64,000 bases of DNA from Rhodanobacter fulvus Jip2. GTDB taxonomy: Bacteria; Pseudomonadota; Gammaproteobacteria; Xanthomonadales; Rhodanobacteraceae. The position numbers and the translations under genes were made by a program. The DNA is taken from the NCBI RefSeq assembly GCF_000264315.1, contig NZ_AJXU01000072.1, positions 1 through 64,000 on the forward strand, read 5' to 3'. How positions within the stretch are numbered: position 1 is the stretch's first letter; each line of letters begins with the position of its first letter. Positions 16,483 through 25,480 of the stretch are shown one piece after another. The notes beneath the pieces are model-generated. The model saw only the letters and a program-made list of their open reading frames with translations. It searched no databases and was not told the DNA's origin.

Positions 16483-19476
16483 ATGTCAATGCGTCTTGGC
16501 CGCTCTGCGGCCGCTTATCGTGCACGTCGTGTCACCAGGTTTGGCCTGCAACCCACGGTTCTGGCATGGGGCATCGCCCTCGTGCTCAGCGGCCCCGTAC
16601 ATGCGCAGGACACCACGGACACCACGCAAGCCACGTCGCAGGATGGCGCGCAGCAAAAGACCGCGCAGGAAAAGAAGCAGGCCACCGAGCTCGGCGCGGT
16701 CAGCGTCACCGGCATCCGTGCATCGGTGGAGCGGGCGCAGGACATCAAGCGCTATGCCGACACCTTCGTCGATTCGGTCACCGCGCTGGACATCGGCGCG
16801 CTGCCTGACCGCAGCATCACCGAGACGCTGTCGCGCATTCCCGGCGTCACCATCGACCACTTTCTTTCCGTCGGCGATCCGGAGCATTTCTCGGCCGAAG
16901 GCAACGGCGTGCAGGTGCGCGGCCTGACCCAGGTCCGCTCCGAGCTCAACGGCCGCGACAGCTTCTCCGCCTCCGGCGGCCGCAACCTCAGCTTCCAGGA
17001 CGTGCCCTCCGAATTGATGGGCGGCGTGGACGTCTACAAGAACCAGACGGCGGAGATGATCGAGGGCGGCCTGGGTGGCACGGTGAACCTGCGTACGCGC
17101 ATGCCGTTCGACTTCGAGGGGCAGAAGGTCAGCTTCTCGCTCAGCGAGAACTACGGCGATTTCGTCAAGAAGTACAAACCCTCCGCCTCGGCGCTGTACA
17201 GCAACCGCTGGAAGACCGACGCCGGCGAGTTCGGCATCCTGGTCGATGTGGCCCATTCCGAGCTGGCCACGCGCACCGACGGCCTGTTCGTGCGGCCGTT
17301 CTTCAAGAACGCCAATACCGACGTGGACGGCGACGGCACCGGCGACGAACTGTGGCTGCCGCGCGGCGCCGACTGGCGCGCGTTGCAGTACGAGCGCAAG
17401 CGCGACGGCGCCTACGTGGCCTTCCAGTGGAAACCCAACGACGACATGGACCTCGCCGCCACCGTCTTCCAGAGCCGCTACGACGAGCTGTGGAACGAGG
17501 ATGCGATCTTCGTCTCCAACGATCCGACCCAGGTGACGCTGGACACCAGCCACCCGTACGATCTCGACGGCAACGTGTTCAAGTCCGGCTACATCACCCA
17601 GCCGGGTGGCGTGCCGATGGGCACGGACATCCGCGCCTCGCATCGCAAATCCAAGACCACGGATTACGCGATCAACTTCAAATGGCGCATCGCCGACAAC
17701 ACCGAGTTCTCCACCGACCTGCAGTACATCAAGGCCGATACCCGGGCGCTGGACTCCACCATCGCGCTGGGCGTGAACGTGCCCTACATCGATGTGGGAC
17801 TGGGCGGCGTGCCATCCATCGGCGTGGATCAGGACTTCACCACCAACCCCGCCAACTACTACTGGGGCTTCACCATGGAAGACGTGGTGAAAAACCGGGC
17901 CGACGAGTTTGCCTGGCGCGCCGACATCAAGCAGAGCTTCGACAGCACGTTCTTCCGCTCGATCAAGGCCGGCGTGCGCACCACCACCCGCAAGGCAACC
18001 AATATCGACACCGGCTACAACTGGCAGCCGGTATTCCAGACCTGGATGGCGTGGTGGGCGGTGCCCACCGACCAGATGCCCTCGCTGGATCTGAACGACA
18101 AGGTCAATTCCAGCCTGGTGCACCTCGACAAGTTCCGCAATTTCTACCGCGGCGGCGCTGGCGTGCCCGGCGCGTTCTACGCCCCGGTTCTGGCCACCGC
18201 GCTGGGTTATCCGGGCAGCTACCACGCGATCCACGATGCGGCCAGCCCGTATTACGTCCCCGGCAGCGGCTACGAGAATGGCTTTGCCGAACGCGAACCG
18301 GGCGGCGAGTACACCAACGACCAGCACGAGAACACCCGCACCGGGTACGCGATGCTCAATTTCGGCGTGGACGACTGGCGCTTCGACGGCAACGTGGGCG
18401 TGCGCGTGGTGCGTACGGAGAACGAGGCCAAGGGCTTCCTGATCTATCCGAACGTGGCCTATGCGCCTTATCTCGGCAGCGGCCAATCCGAGCCGATCAA
18501 CGCCGAGAACGCCTATACCGACGTGCTGCCCAGCCTCAACGCGAGTTGGGAAATGGCGAACAACCTGATCCTGCGCGTGGCGGCCTCCAAGGCCGTCGCC
18601 CGTCCCAACTTCGGCGACATGCAGGCGTACCAGATGCTCACCGCCGGCACCAAGCAAGGCGTCACCGCACCCACCGACGGCAGCAGCCTGCCGGTCTCGC
18701 AGCTCGACCTGTCCGGCAGCTCGTACGACAACCCGTACCTGAAGCCCATGCGGGCCAACCAATACGACCTCTCGCTGGAGTGGTATTTCGACCCCGATCA
18801 CGGCGGCATGGCATGGGCCAATTTCTTCTACAAGGACGTCAAGGACTATTTCCGGCGCGAAGCCCGCCAAGTGGCCTTTCCGGGTGCGGACGGCAACAGC
18901 TACGACTACCTGATCACCCGCCCCGTCAACGTCGGCAAGGCCACGATCCAGGGTGTGGAACTGGGCTGGAACCAGTTCTTCGACTTCCTTCCCGGCGCGT
19001 TCAGTGGCTTTGGCATGTCGGCGAATTACACCTACATCGACAGCACGACCAAGGTACCCAACAGCTCGGATACCGTGCCGCGTGATACGGATGGTTCGTT
19101 GTTCGGCACGCTTCCTGCCGATGGGCTGTCGAAGAATTCCTTCAACGTGGCCGCGTTCTACGAGAAGGGCCCATGGCAGATTCGCCTGGCCTACAACTGG
19201 CGCAGCAAGTACCTGCTCTCGGTGGGCCCCAACGGCTACAACGGCGGCGACGGCGGCATCGACTGGAAACTGCCGGTGTACAGCGACGACTTCGGCCAGC
19301 TCGACGGCTCGATCTTCTACAAGTTCACCGACCACCTGCAGCTCGGCCTGGAGGTGAACAACCTCAACAACGCCGAACAGCGCACGATCATGGACCAGAA
19401 CGGCGCGGGCAGCCGCGTCACCTCGTGGTACGTGAATGATCGTCGCTACGCGGCGACCTTGCGGGTGACGTTCTAG
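16483..19476 (+). CDS. TonB-dependent outer-membrane receptor
   Basis: A 997-residue receptor of the Xanthomonas/Caulobacter TonB type. A signal peptide ends near residue 42 (VLSGPVHAQ), followed by a Gln/Thr/Lys-rich spacer, a TonB-box-like ELGAVSVTGIR at 69-79, the plug domain to about residue 210 (LSRIPGVTIDHF, VQVRGLTQVRSELNGR, GGLGGTVNLRTRMPF), and a 22-strand barrel ending RRYAATLRVTF with the terminal Phe needed for assembly. No secretin/STN signalling domain precedes the plug. Members of this type often import carbohydrates or their oligomers. The ATG at 16483 has GGGGAGGAAT before it. No transport partners lie nearby. Confidence 0.93.
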   Translation: MSMRLGRSAAAYRARRVTRFGLQPTVLAWGIALVLSGPVHAQDTTDTTQATSQDGAQQKTAQEKKQATELGAVSVTGIRASVERAQDIKRYADTFVDSVTALDIGALPDRSITETLSRIPGVTIDHFLSVGDPEHFSAEGNGVQVRGLTQVRSELNGRDSFSASGGRNLSFQDVPSELMGGVDVYKNQTAEMIEGGLGGTVNLRTRMPFDFEGQKVSFSLSENYGDFVKKYKPSASALYSNRWKTDAGEFGILVDVAHSELATRTDGLFVRPFFKNANTDVDGDGTGDELWLPRGADWRALQYERKRDGAYVAFQWKPNDDMDLAATVFQSRYDELWNEDAIFVSNDPTQVTLDTSHPYDLDGNVFKSGYITQPGGVPMGTDIRASHRKSKTTDYAINFKWRIADNTEFSTDLQYIKADTRALDSTIALGVNVPYIDVGLGGVPSIGVDQDFTTNPANYYWGFTMEDVVKNRADEFAWRADIKQSFDSTFFRSIKAGVRTTTRKATNIDTGYNWQPVFQTWMAWWAVPTDQMPSLDLNDKVNSSLVHLDKFRNFYRGGAGVPGAFYAPVLATALGYPGSYHAIHDAASPYYVPGSGYENGFAEREPGGEYTNDQHENTRTGYAMLNFGVDDWRFDGNVGVRVVRTENEAKGFLIYPNVAYAPYLGSGQSEPINAENAYTDVLPSLNASWEMANNLILRVAASKAVARPNFGDMQAYQMLTAGTKQGVTAPTDGSSLPVSQLDLSGSSYDNPYLKPMRANQYDLSLEWYFDPDHGGMAWANFFYKDVKDYFRREARQVAFPGADGNSYDYLITRPVNVGKATIQGVELGWNQFFDFLPGAFSGFGMSANYTYIDSTTKVPNSSDTVPRDTDGSLFGTLPADGLSKNSFNVAAFYEKGPWQIRLAYNWRSKYLLSVGPNGYNGGDGGIDWKLPVYSDDFGQLDGSIFYKFTDHLQLGLEVNNLNNAEQRTIMDQNGAGSRVTSWYVNDRRYAATLRVTF

Positions 19477-19500
19477 GCGGAGATGTTGTCGGGGGGAAGA

Positions 19501-19630
19501 GCGCCCCCTTCCGCCCTGTCGGGCACCTTCCCCCGCTTGCGGGGGAAGGAAGCTGGCTGTTTCGAGGAGTCTGGTCCCTTCCTTCCCCCGTGCAACGGGG
19601 GAAGGTGCCCGACAGGGCAGAAGGGGGCGC
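19501..19630. repeat. 130-bp inverted repeat after TonB receptor
   Basis: Two 35-base arms (19501-19535 and 19596-19630) are reverse complements with one mismatch, and each arm's inner end forms its own small CCCCCG-type hairpin. The element begins 24 bp after the receptor stop and ends 33 bp before the stop of the convergent SDR gene. It has the size and shape of a miniature inverted-repeat element and could end transcripts from both sides. Confidence 0.75.
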
Positions 19631-19663
19631 CCCACCGATAGAGCACCCCTCACGCCCACCCCA

Positions 19664-20371
19664 TCACCAAGTCACTACCTCACCAAACCGATCCAGATAC
19701 TCCAAGCCAGGCTTGCCCTGCTTGCCGATAATCACATCCACGATGTCCGGAACGGTTTCTTCCATGCTGAACCGTGCGTCCGGCCCGCCGAGATCGGTAC
19801 GAATCCAGCCCGGCGCCATCAACAACAGGGCACGCTGCTCATCGGCATGGCGGGCGGCGTAGCTGCGCATGCACTGGTTCAGGGCGGCCTTGCTGGCGCG
19901 ATAGACTTCGCGCCCGCCATTTTCGTTGTTGCCGACGCTGCCCTGGCCGGATGACATGACGCCGATCAGGCCCGTGGCGGTCACCAGGTCCTGCAGCGCC
20001 TCGATGACGCGCATCGGGCCGAGCGCATTGGTGACCATCACCTCGGCGAACTCTTGCGTCGAGACGTCGGCGATCGTGTCTCCCTGATGCGTGTTGGCGG
20101 TGCCTGCGTTCACGAACAGGATGTCGAAGCGGCGCGCGGCGAAGCGGTCATGCAGCGCCGCGATCTGCTCCGGCACAGTGATATCGAGGTGCGCAATCTC
20201 GACCCGGCCCGGGTTTTCATCCGCCAGATCGTGCAGCAACGTGCGCTTTTCCCCTCGAACCGTGCCGATCACCTGCCATCCCTTTTCCAGAAACTCGGCG
20301 GCCATCGCGTGGCCCAGTCCGCGCGATGCGCCGATGATGAGGATGCTGCCGTTGGTGGATTTCGCTGCCAT
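19664..20371 (-). CDS. SDR family oxidoreductase
   Basis: A 235-residue short-chain dehydrogenase. The cofactor motif GASRGLG is at residues 13-19, NAGTAN near 89, and the catalytic YRASK near 157. The region NARFD-like DILFVNAG and the length match the small C-factor/CsgA-like branch. Substrate unknown. It is divergent from a LysR regulator 131 bp away, which probably controls it. Confidence 0.9.
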   Translation of the reverse strand: MAAKSTNGSILIIGASRGLGHAMAAEFLEKGWQVIGTVRGEKRTLLHDLADENPGRVEIAHLDITVPEQIAALHDRFAARRFDILFVNAGTANTHQGDTIADVSTQEFAEVMVTNALGPMRVIEALQDLVTATGLIGVMSSGQGSVGNNENGGREVYRASKAALNQCMRSYAARHADEQRALLLMAPGWIRTDLGGPDARFSMEETVPDIVDVIIGKQGKPGLEYLDRFGEVVTW

Positions 20372-20502
20372 GGTTTTTCTCCGCTCACGATGGGCGGTGG
20401 TGATCGTGGCAGGTGAAATGAACGGGCGCCAGACGCATCAAATGCAAAGCATGATTGCGTTTGACGCCATGCGTGACGCTCTGAATGACTTAAGCTCGCG
20501 AG

Positions 20503-21432
20503 ATGCAAAACGTGGATTTGAATCTCCTGGTCGCACTCGATGTGTTGCTTGCCGAGGGCAGCGTCACTGGTGCGGCGCGCCGTCTTGGCTTGAGTGCGTC
20601 GGCGATGAGCCGCACGCTCGCACGCCTTCGCGCGGCCACCGGCGACCCGTTGCTGGTGCGCGCGGGGCGTGGACTGGTACCCACACCACACGCGGCGTCG
20701 TTGCGCGATCGCGTCCATGCGTTGACGCGCGAAGTGCAAGCAACCCTGCGGCCGCGCAGCGATCCGCTGGACCCCGGCGCGCTGGAACGCACGTTCACCA
20801 TCCGCGCCAGCGAAGCCTTCATCCAGTTCTTTTCCATGCCCTTGTGCGCCGCCATCGCGGAAGCGTCCCCGCGCGTTTGCCTGCGTTTCGCACCGAAGCC
20901 GAACAAGGACGTGGCTCCATTGCGCGAAGGGCTGATCGACCTGGAGATCGGCGTCATCAAGTCGCTTGCACCGGAGATGCGCACACAGCTTCTGTTTCGC
21001 GACCGCTTCGTCGGCGTCGCTCGCGCAGGACACCCTCTCTTGACCGGACGGGGCGTGACGGCCAGGCGATACGCGGCTTGCCGTCACGTGGTCGCGTCAC
21101 GAAAGGCGCACGTCACCGGGCCGGTCGATGACGCCCTCGAAGCACTGGGATTGCGCCGCACGATATCCGTCGTGGTACCGGCACACGCGGATGCGATGCG
21201 GCTGGCACGTCATTCGGATCTGGTGGCCCTGGTGCCAAGCTTTTGTCTCGGCCATGGCCTTGCCGACAGCCCGGCGACGACGGCCGGACTCCAGCGTTTC
21301 GAACTCCCAGTGCAGACGCCGGAAATAAGCATCTCGGCGATGTGGCATCCGCGCATGGATGCCGATCCGGCGCATCGCTGGTTGCGGCAGATGGTGGTGT
21401 CGTTGTGCCAGGCGGATCATCCGATTTTCTGA
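20503..21432 (+). CDS. LysR family transcriptional regulator
   Basis: A 309-residue LysR-type regulator beginning MQNVDLNLLVALDVLLAEGS, with the helix-turn-helix GAARRLGLSASAMSRTLARL and the effector-binding domain from about residue 90. The start and the RLGLSASAMSR form match the NodD/LinR-like branch. It faces away from the SDR gene at 19664-20371, the classic arrangement for control of a divergent enzyme gene. Confidence 0.9.
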   Translation: MQNVDLNLLVALDVLLAEGSVTGAARRLGLSASAMSRTLARLRAATGDPLLVRAGRGLVPTPHAASLRDRVHALTREVQATLRPRSDPLDPGALERTFTIRASEAFIQFFSMPLCAAIAEASPRVCLRFAPKPNKDVAPLREGLIDLEIGVIKSLAPEMRTQLLFRDRFVGVARAGHPLLTGRGVTARRYAACRHVVASRKAHVTGPVDDALEALGLRRTISVVVPAHADAMRLARHSDLVALVPSFCLGHGLADSPATTAGLQRFELPVQTPEISISAMWHPRMDADPAHRWLRQMVVSLCQADHPIF

Positions 21433-21757
21433 AAACCACGGCCATCGCGTGCTCGCCATCCGGGGGATGCTCTTTGCTCCCCAGCTGCCCGACGTGCAGG
21501 TGAGCGAAAGCATGGCGACAGACGTCGCTTCCGCAGATGATCCTGATGGCATGAAAGCAGGGCATCCCGCAGCCTGACCGGATTCCAGGCGCCGGCCTGC
21601 TTAATGACCTCGATAGCCGCGGGTCTTCTCCCGGTCTCAGCAGACCAAAGGAGCACCAGCGACGATGGCCAGTTCAGCCCATGGGCATGACTTCCGGCTC
21701 ATTCACTAGGTTTAAGTTAATACTATGGTCGACTCCACTGTGTGTAGTGGGGAAGAC
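21433..21757. other. Intergenic region, no gene seen
   Basis: This 325-bp gap holds no convincing gene. A 14-codon frame (MASSAHGHDFRLIH) at 21665-21709 follows a GGAG but is too short to support. The right end turns AT-rich (TTTAAGTTAATACTATGG at 21711-21728) and probably holds the promoter of the PadR operon. A CCACT/AGTGG inverted repeat at about 21735-21750 lies between this and the PadR start. Confidence 0.5.
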
Positions 21758-22129
21758 ATGCTCGTGGACGACAACGCTGGGCAACTGAAGAAATTCCAGA
21801 AGGAGCTTTCCAGCGGGACGGTATCCCTGGTGCTGCTGGCGATTCTGGGGCAGGCGCGCCGGCCCATGTATGGCTACCAGATCGCCAAGCAACTGGAGGC
21901 ATCGGGGGAGGGCGTGCTGGCGGGCAAGCAGAGTGCGCTGTACCCGGTGTTGCGCAACCTGGAGGCGGCGGGGTTGCTGGCCAGTGAGGTCGAGCCGTCC
22001 GTCAGCGGTCCGCCGCGGCGCTATTACCGCATCACCAAACCGGGGCGCGAAGCCTTGCGTGCCTGGGCCGCGGCGTGGAGTGCCACACGCGATTGTGTCG
22101 ACAACGTCTTGCAAGGAGGGGTGTCATGA
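21758..22129 (+). CDS. PadR family transcriptional regulator
   Basis: A 123-residue compact PadR-type (PF03551) regulator with the winged helix LVLLAILGQARRPMYGYQIA and the conserved KQSALYPVLRNLEAAGLL. The frame can open at 21725, but the ATG at 21758 has a GGGGAA upstream. Its stop overlaps the start of the HAAS protein gene (ATGA), so both are cotranslated. PadR genes followed by a HAAS-domain membrane protein are a recurrent pair thought to respond to envelope or ligand signals. Confidence 0.88.
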   Translation: MLVDDNAGQLKKFQKELSSGTVSLVLLAILGQARRPMYGYQIAKQLEASGEGVLAGKQSALYPVLRNLEAAGLLASEVEPSVSGPPRRYYRITKPGREALRAWAAAWSATRDCVDNVLQGGVS

Positions 22130-23049
22130 GTACGCCACGTAGCATCGTCGAATACTTGAGCCAGCTGCGCGCGGCCTTGCGCGACGCCGACCCGGCGTTG
22201 ATCCAGGATGCGCTGTACGACGCCGAGGAGCATCTTCGTGCCGAGCTGGCCGAACAGCCGGAGCGAGACGAGGCCACTATGCTGGAACAGGTGGCGGGCA
22301 GCTACGGCGCACCCGACGAGGTGGCCGAGATATATCGGGACCAGGAGATAAAAATTCAGCGGGCGATCCGTCCGCCGCCCGCACCGCAGCCGCGTTCGCT
22401 GGCCGGGCGCTTCTTCGGCGTGGCGGTCGATACGCGCACCTACGGCGCGCTGTTCTACATGCTGCTGGCGCTGGCCACGGGCATTTTCTATTTCACCTGG
22501 ACGGTGGCCGGGCTGGCATTGTCGGCGGGCTTGTCGGTGCTGATCATCGGCTTGCCGTTCATCGTGTTGTTCTTCGGCAGCGTGCGGGTCTTGTCGCTGG
22601 TGGAAGGGCGGGTGGTGGAGGCGATGCTGGGTGTGCGGATGCCGCGACGGCCGGTGTATCCAACCCATGGCATGACGCTGATGCAGCGCATCGGCAGCAT
22701 GTTCACCGACGTGCATACGTGGACCACGCTTTGCTACATGTGGCTGATGCTGCCGCTGGGTGTGGCGTATTTCACCCTGGCCGTGATCTTGCTGAGCCTG
22801 GCGGCGGGGCTCATCGGTTTTCCGGTGGCGTACCTGTTCCGCAACGAGTGGTTGTCGGGCCTGTATGTGAACAATCAGGTGGTGGTGGACTGGGGTTTTG
22901 GCGAGCATGTGCCGGGTTGGGGCGATGCGATCGCCCTCTGCGTGGTGGGCATCGTGCTGCTGTTTGCCACGCTGCACCTGGCGCGTGGCCTGGGCCGGCT
23001 GCACGGCCACCTGGCCAAGCACATGCTGGTGCCGCGCGCGGCCGATTGA
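22126..23049 (+). CDS. HAAS-domain / sensor-domain membrane protein
   Basis: A 307-residue protein. The N-terminal 80 residues form a HAAS (DUF1700-like) domain (IVEYLSQLRAALRDADPALI, then LRAELAEQPERDEATMLEQV), which in related pairs couples to PadR regulators. Residues 108-285 form a sensor domain with about four hydrophobic segments (GALFYMLLALATGIFYFTW, LSVLIIGLPFIVLFF, LPLGVAYFTLAVILLSLAA, AIALCVVGIVLLFATL). Its ATG overlaps the PadR stop codon by two bases. The signal is unknown. A sensory or modulating role on the upstream regulator is inferred from the pairing. Confidence 0.82.
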   Translation: MSTPRSIVEYLSQLRAALRDADPALIQDALYDAEEHLRAELAEQPERDEATMLEQVAGSYGAPDEVAEIYRDQEIKIQRAIRPPPAPQPRSLAGRFFGVAVDTRTYGALFYMLLALATGIFYFTWTVAGLALSAGLSVLIIGLPFIVLFFGSVRVLSLVEGRVVEAMLGVRMPRRPVYPTHGMTLMQRIGSMFTDVHTWTTLCYMWLMLPLGVAYFTLAVILLSLAAGLIGFPVAYLFRNEWLSGLYVNNQVVVDWGFGEHVPGWGDAIALCVVGIVLLFATLHLARGLGRLHGHLAKHMLVPRAAD

Positions 23050-23081
23050 GACAAGCTTTGAGCATCTGAAGGGAGGTTCCG

Positions 23082-23528
23082 ATGAAGCTGTTGCAACAAT
23101 GGGCAGGTAATTGGGCCGGCGAGGAGCGCATCGCCGCCACGCGATGGGGGCCGGGTGGCAACGCGCTTGGCGTGATCAGCGCGCGGATGGAGCTGGGTGG
23201 CCGCATCCTGGTGCAGGATTATCGTGAGGAGCGCGATGGCCAGCCGGCCTTGCAGGTTCATGCGGTGTTCGTGGCGGAGGCGGAGGAGCGCTTCAGCCTG
23301 TACTGGTTCGACAGCTACGGCTTCGTGCCGCAGCAGCCCGCGGCCGGCTACTGGGATGGCGAACGCCTGGTCTTTGTGCGGCGCTCGCCGCGCGGCCAGA
23401 GCCGGCACATCTACACGATGCCCGATGCGCGCGGCTATCGCTTCACACTGGAAAGTTCGTTCGACGAGGGCGCCAGCTGGGAGCCGGTACTGGATGCCGA
23501 CTACGGGCGCGCGCAGACGCCCGGTTGA
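23082..23528 (+). CDS. DUF1579-like protein
   Basis: A 148-residue soluble protein that matches the DUF1579 pattern: WAGNWAGEERI near residue 7, RILVQDYREERDG near 41, and a lipocalin-like series of beta strands (FSLYWFDSYGFVP, GYRFTLESSFDEGASW). No catalytic residues can be named. It lies 32 bp after the HAAS gene with an AGGGAGG site, so it is probably the third gene of the PadR operon. Confidence 0.78.
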   Translation: MKLLQQWAGNWAGEERIAATRWGPGGNALGVISARMELGGRILVQDYREERDGQPALQVHAVFVAEAEERFSLYWFDSYGFVPQQPAAGYWDGERLVFVRRSPRGQSRHIYTMPDARGYRFTLESSFDEGASWEPVLDADYGRAQTPG

Positions 23529-23537
23529 ATCCGCCGA

Positions 23538-23825
23538 TCAGAACTCGTCGGTGAACTCGATGCCGGCGTCCAGCTCGCGGGCGATCGCCTCCGCGCTGCC
23601 GCGCACGGTGTCGGCGAGCATGTCATTGGGCGCGTCCACCTCGATGCGGTAGAGCTGCGCTTCGCTGTCGCTTACCGAATCGCTGGAGCTGGAATCGTCG
23701 CGCATGCCGCCCATCACGTCGTCGATTTCCTCGACGTGCTCGATGTCGTTGATGCCGTGCAGGGCGGCGATCATGGCGTCGGCGTCGGCGCGGCTGCCGG
23801 TCAGGCGAAAGCGAACCATGGGCAT
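23538..23825 (-). CDS. Small acidic hypothetical protein
   Basis: I do not recognise this 95-residue protein. It begins MPMVRFRLTGSRADADAMIA and alternates strands and helices in a pattern compatible with a ferredoxin-like/ACT-like fold, with an acidic Ser/Asp-rich loop (DDSSSSDSVSDSE) in the middle and an acidic end. It is cytosolic and without Cys. The start at 23825 has a GGAG nine bases upstream. It converges on the DUF1579 gene with only 9 bp between stops. Confidence 0.75.
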   Translation of the reverse strand: MPMVRFRLTGSRADADAMIAALHGINDIEHVEEIDDVMGGMRDDSSSSDSVSDSEAQLYRIEVDAPNDMLADTVRGSAEAIARELDAGIEFTDEF

Positions 23826-23937
23826 GGGTCGATACTCCGTTGTCGGTGGAATCCCGATGCTGGTCAGCGGCGCGTATGCGCAAGGTGATGCCGGTTGGCC
23901 CGCGGTCAGCTGGCGCAAACGCCCTGCCGCGGGTGGT

Positions 23938-24666
23938 TCACTCGGCGCCCAGGCCGTGCAGCGTGGCGCCGTTCGCGTCCACCTTCAGCACCGAGCCGTG
24001 CTCGTACCAGTCGCCCAGCACGATGCGCTCGGCGGTTTGGCCGTCCAGTTGGAAACGGTGCACGGCGGGGCGGTGGGTATGGCCGTGGATCAGACGTGTC
24101 ACGCCGGCCTGGCGCATGGCATTGGCGACGGCCTCGGCGTTGACGTCCATGATGGTTTCCATGGTGCTGCCGGTGTGGGCGCGGCTGTCTTCGCGCGCCT
24201 TGGCGGCGAAGGCGCGGCGCGCGTCCAGTGGCATCGACAGGACTTGGGCCTGCCATTGCGGCGTGCGCACCTGCTGGCGCACCGCCTGGTAGGCGACGTC
24301 ATCGGTGCACAGCACGTCGCCGTGCATCAGCAGGGTGGGCTGGCCGTGCAGGGTGTGCACGGTGCCGTCATCCAGCAACTCGAAGCCGGCGCGGTTGGCG
24401 AAATCCTGGCCCAGCAGAAAGTCGCGGTTGCCGACCATGAAGTACACCGGCACGCCGGCGTCACGTACGCCGCGGATGGCGCGGGCGATGCGGGCGGGAA
24501 GTTCGGCATCGTCGTCGTCGCCGATCCACGCTTCCACCAGATCGCCCAGGATGTACAACGCGTCGGCCTGGCGCACTTCGTCGCTGGCCAGATAGCGCTC
24601 GAACAGCTCGGTGATCTGCGGGCGGGCCGGGTCCAGGTGCAGGTCGGCGATGAACAAGGTGGTCAT
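23938..24666 (-). CDS. lpxH: UDP-2,3-diacylglucosamine diphosphatase LpxH
   Basis: A 242-residue metallophosphoesterase catalysing the fourth step of lipid A synthesis, cleaving UDP-2,3-diacylglucosamine to lipid X and UMP at the inner membrane. The metal-binding motifs are all present: DLHL (residues 8-11), GDLVEAWIGDDD, GNRDFLLG, MHGD, and the final HGHTHRP. It is preceded by a cyclophilin gene 8 bp away on the same strand, a pairing known in Xanthomonadales, and the two probably form an operon. Confidence 0.95.
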   Translation of the reverse strand: MTTLFIADLHLDPARPQITELFERYLASDEVRQADALYILGDLVEAWIGDDDDAELPARIARAIRGVRDAGVPVYFMVGNRDFLLGQDFANRAGFELLDDGTVHTLHGQPTLLMHGDVLCTDDVAYQAVRQQVRTPQWQAQVLSMPLDARRAFAAKAREDSRAHTGSTMETIMDVNAEAVANAMRQAGVTRLIHGHTHRPAVHRFQLDGQTAERIVLGDWYEHGSVLKVDANGATLHGLGAE

Positions 24667-24673
24667 GGGCGGA

Positions 24674-25393
24674 TCAGTCCCTGGCCGGCTTGGCGGATTT
24701 CCTGCCTTTGCCGGCCGCCGATTTTGCAGGTGCCGCCTCGGCCGGCGCGGCGCTGCTGGCAGAAGCCGGCAGCTCCTCGCCGATCACGTGGGCGTTCTCG
24801 ATCACCACCAGCGGATTGGGCACGTCGCCGGCGAACGGACCCAGCGCGCGGCTGGGCAGGGCGGCGATCTTGTCGACCACGTCCATGCCCTTGATGACCT
24901 TGCCGAACACGGCATAGCCCCAGGTCAGGCCGCTCTGGCTGCCCACGAAATCCAGCCGGCGGTTGTCGACCAGGTTGAAGAAGAACTGTGCGGTGCCGGA
25001 GTTGGGATCGGCGCCACGCGCCACCGCCACCGTGCCGCGCAGATTGGACAGGCCGTTGTCCGCCTCGCTGGCCACCGCCGGCCGCGTGCGCTTGGGCTGC
25101 AGGTCGCGGGTATACAGGCCGCCTTGCACCAGATAACCGGGGATCGCCCGGTGCAGCAGGGTGCCGTTGTAGAAACCGTCGCGCACATACTGCAGGAAGT
25201 TGGCCACGCTTTTCGGCGCCTTGTCCGGGTACAGCTCCAGCGTGATGTCGCCCTGGGATGTTTTCAGCAGCACCTGCGGGGGCGGCGCGGCAGCGGTCGT
25301 GGCCGCTTCGGTGGAGGCTGCGGGCTTGGCCGTTTGTGCCTGCGACGACAGCGGCACGATCAGGAAAAGGGCGGCGAGAACGGTCTTGAACAT
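24674..25393 (-). CDS. Periplasmic cyclophilin-type peptidyl-prolyl isomerase
   Basis: A 239-residue protein with a signal peptide (MFKTVLAALFLIVPLSSQAQ), a Thr/Ala/Pro-rich spacer, and a near-canonical cyclophilin domain: ANFLQYVRDGFYNGTLLHRA, GYLVQGGLYT, GTAQFFFNLVDN, and TWGYAVFGKVIKGMDVVD. It has an Ala/Lys-rich tail. Family knowledge assigns proline isomerisation, here in the periplasm. ATG codons at 25399 and 25393 are both possible; neither has a strong ribosome site. The frame stays open another 110 codons upstream through repeats, which are not part of the gene. Operon with lpxH. Confidence 0.9.
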   Translation of the reverse strand: MFKTVLAALFLIVPLSSQAQTAKPAASTEAATTAAAPPPQVLLKTSQGDITLELYPDKAPKSVANFLQYVRDGFYNGTLLHRAIPGYLVQGGLYTRDLQPKRTRPAVASEADNGLSNLRGTVAVARGADPNSGTAQFFFNLVDNRRLDFVGSQSGLTWGYAVFGKVIKGMDVVDKIAALPSRALGPFAGDVPNPLVVIENAHVIGEELPASASSAAPAEAAPAKSAAGKGRKSAKPARD

Positions 25394-25480
25394 GGGCATC
25401 AACGCTTTGGGACGTGCCGGCCATGATACGCGGCAGACTTGGCTGAAGGCACGTGGGCAGGTTGCGTGGGTCGGGGAGAA

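Noticed and set aside
16486-19659. 1057-codon open frame antisense to the TonB receptor
   Set aside because: Shadow of a high-GC gene. The receptor frame has a signal peptide, plug and barrel; the antisense frame shows nothing recognisable and runs through the inverted repeat.
21665-21709. 14-codon frame MASSAHGHDFRLIH after a GGAG
   Set aside because: Too short and without any conserved feature; may be a remnant or chance.
22328-22336. GATATATCG inside the HAAS gene, resembling the PadR palindrome
   Set aside because: Within a coding region, lacks the first base of the palindrome, and probably chance.
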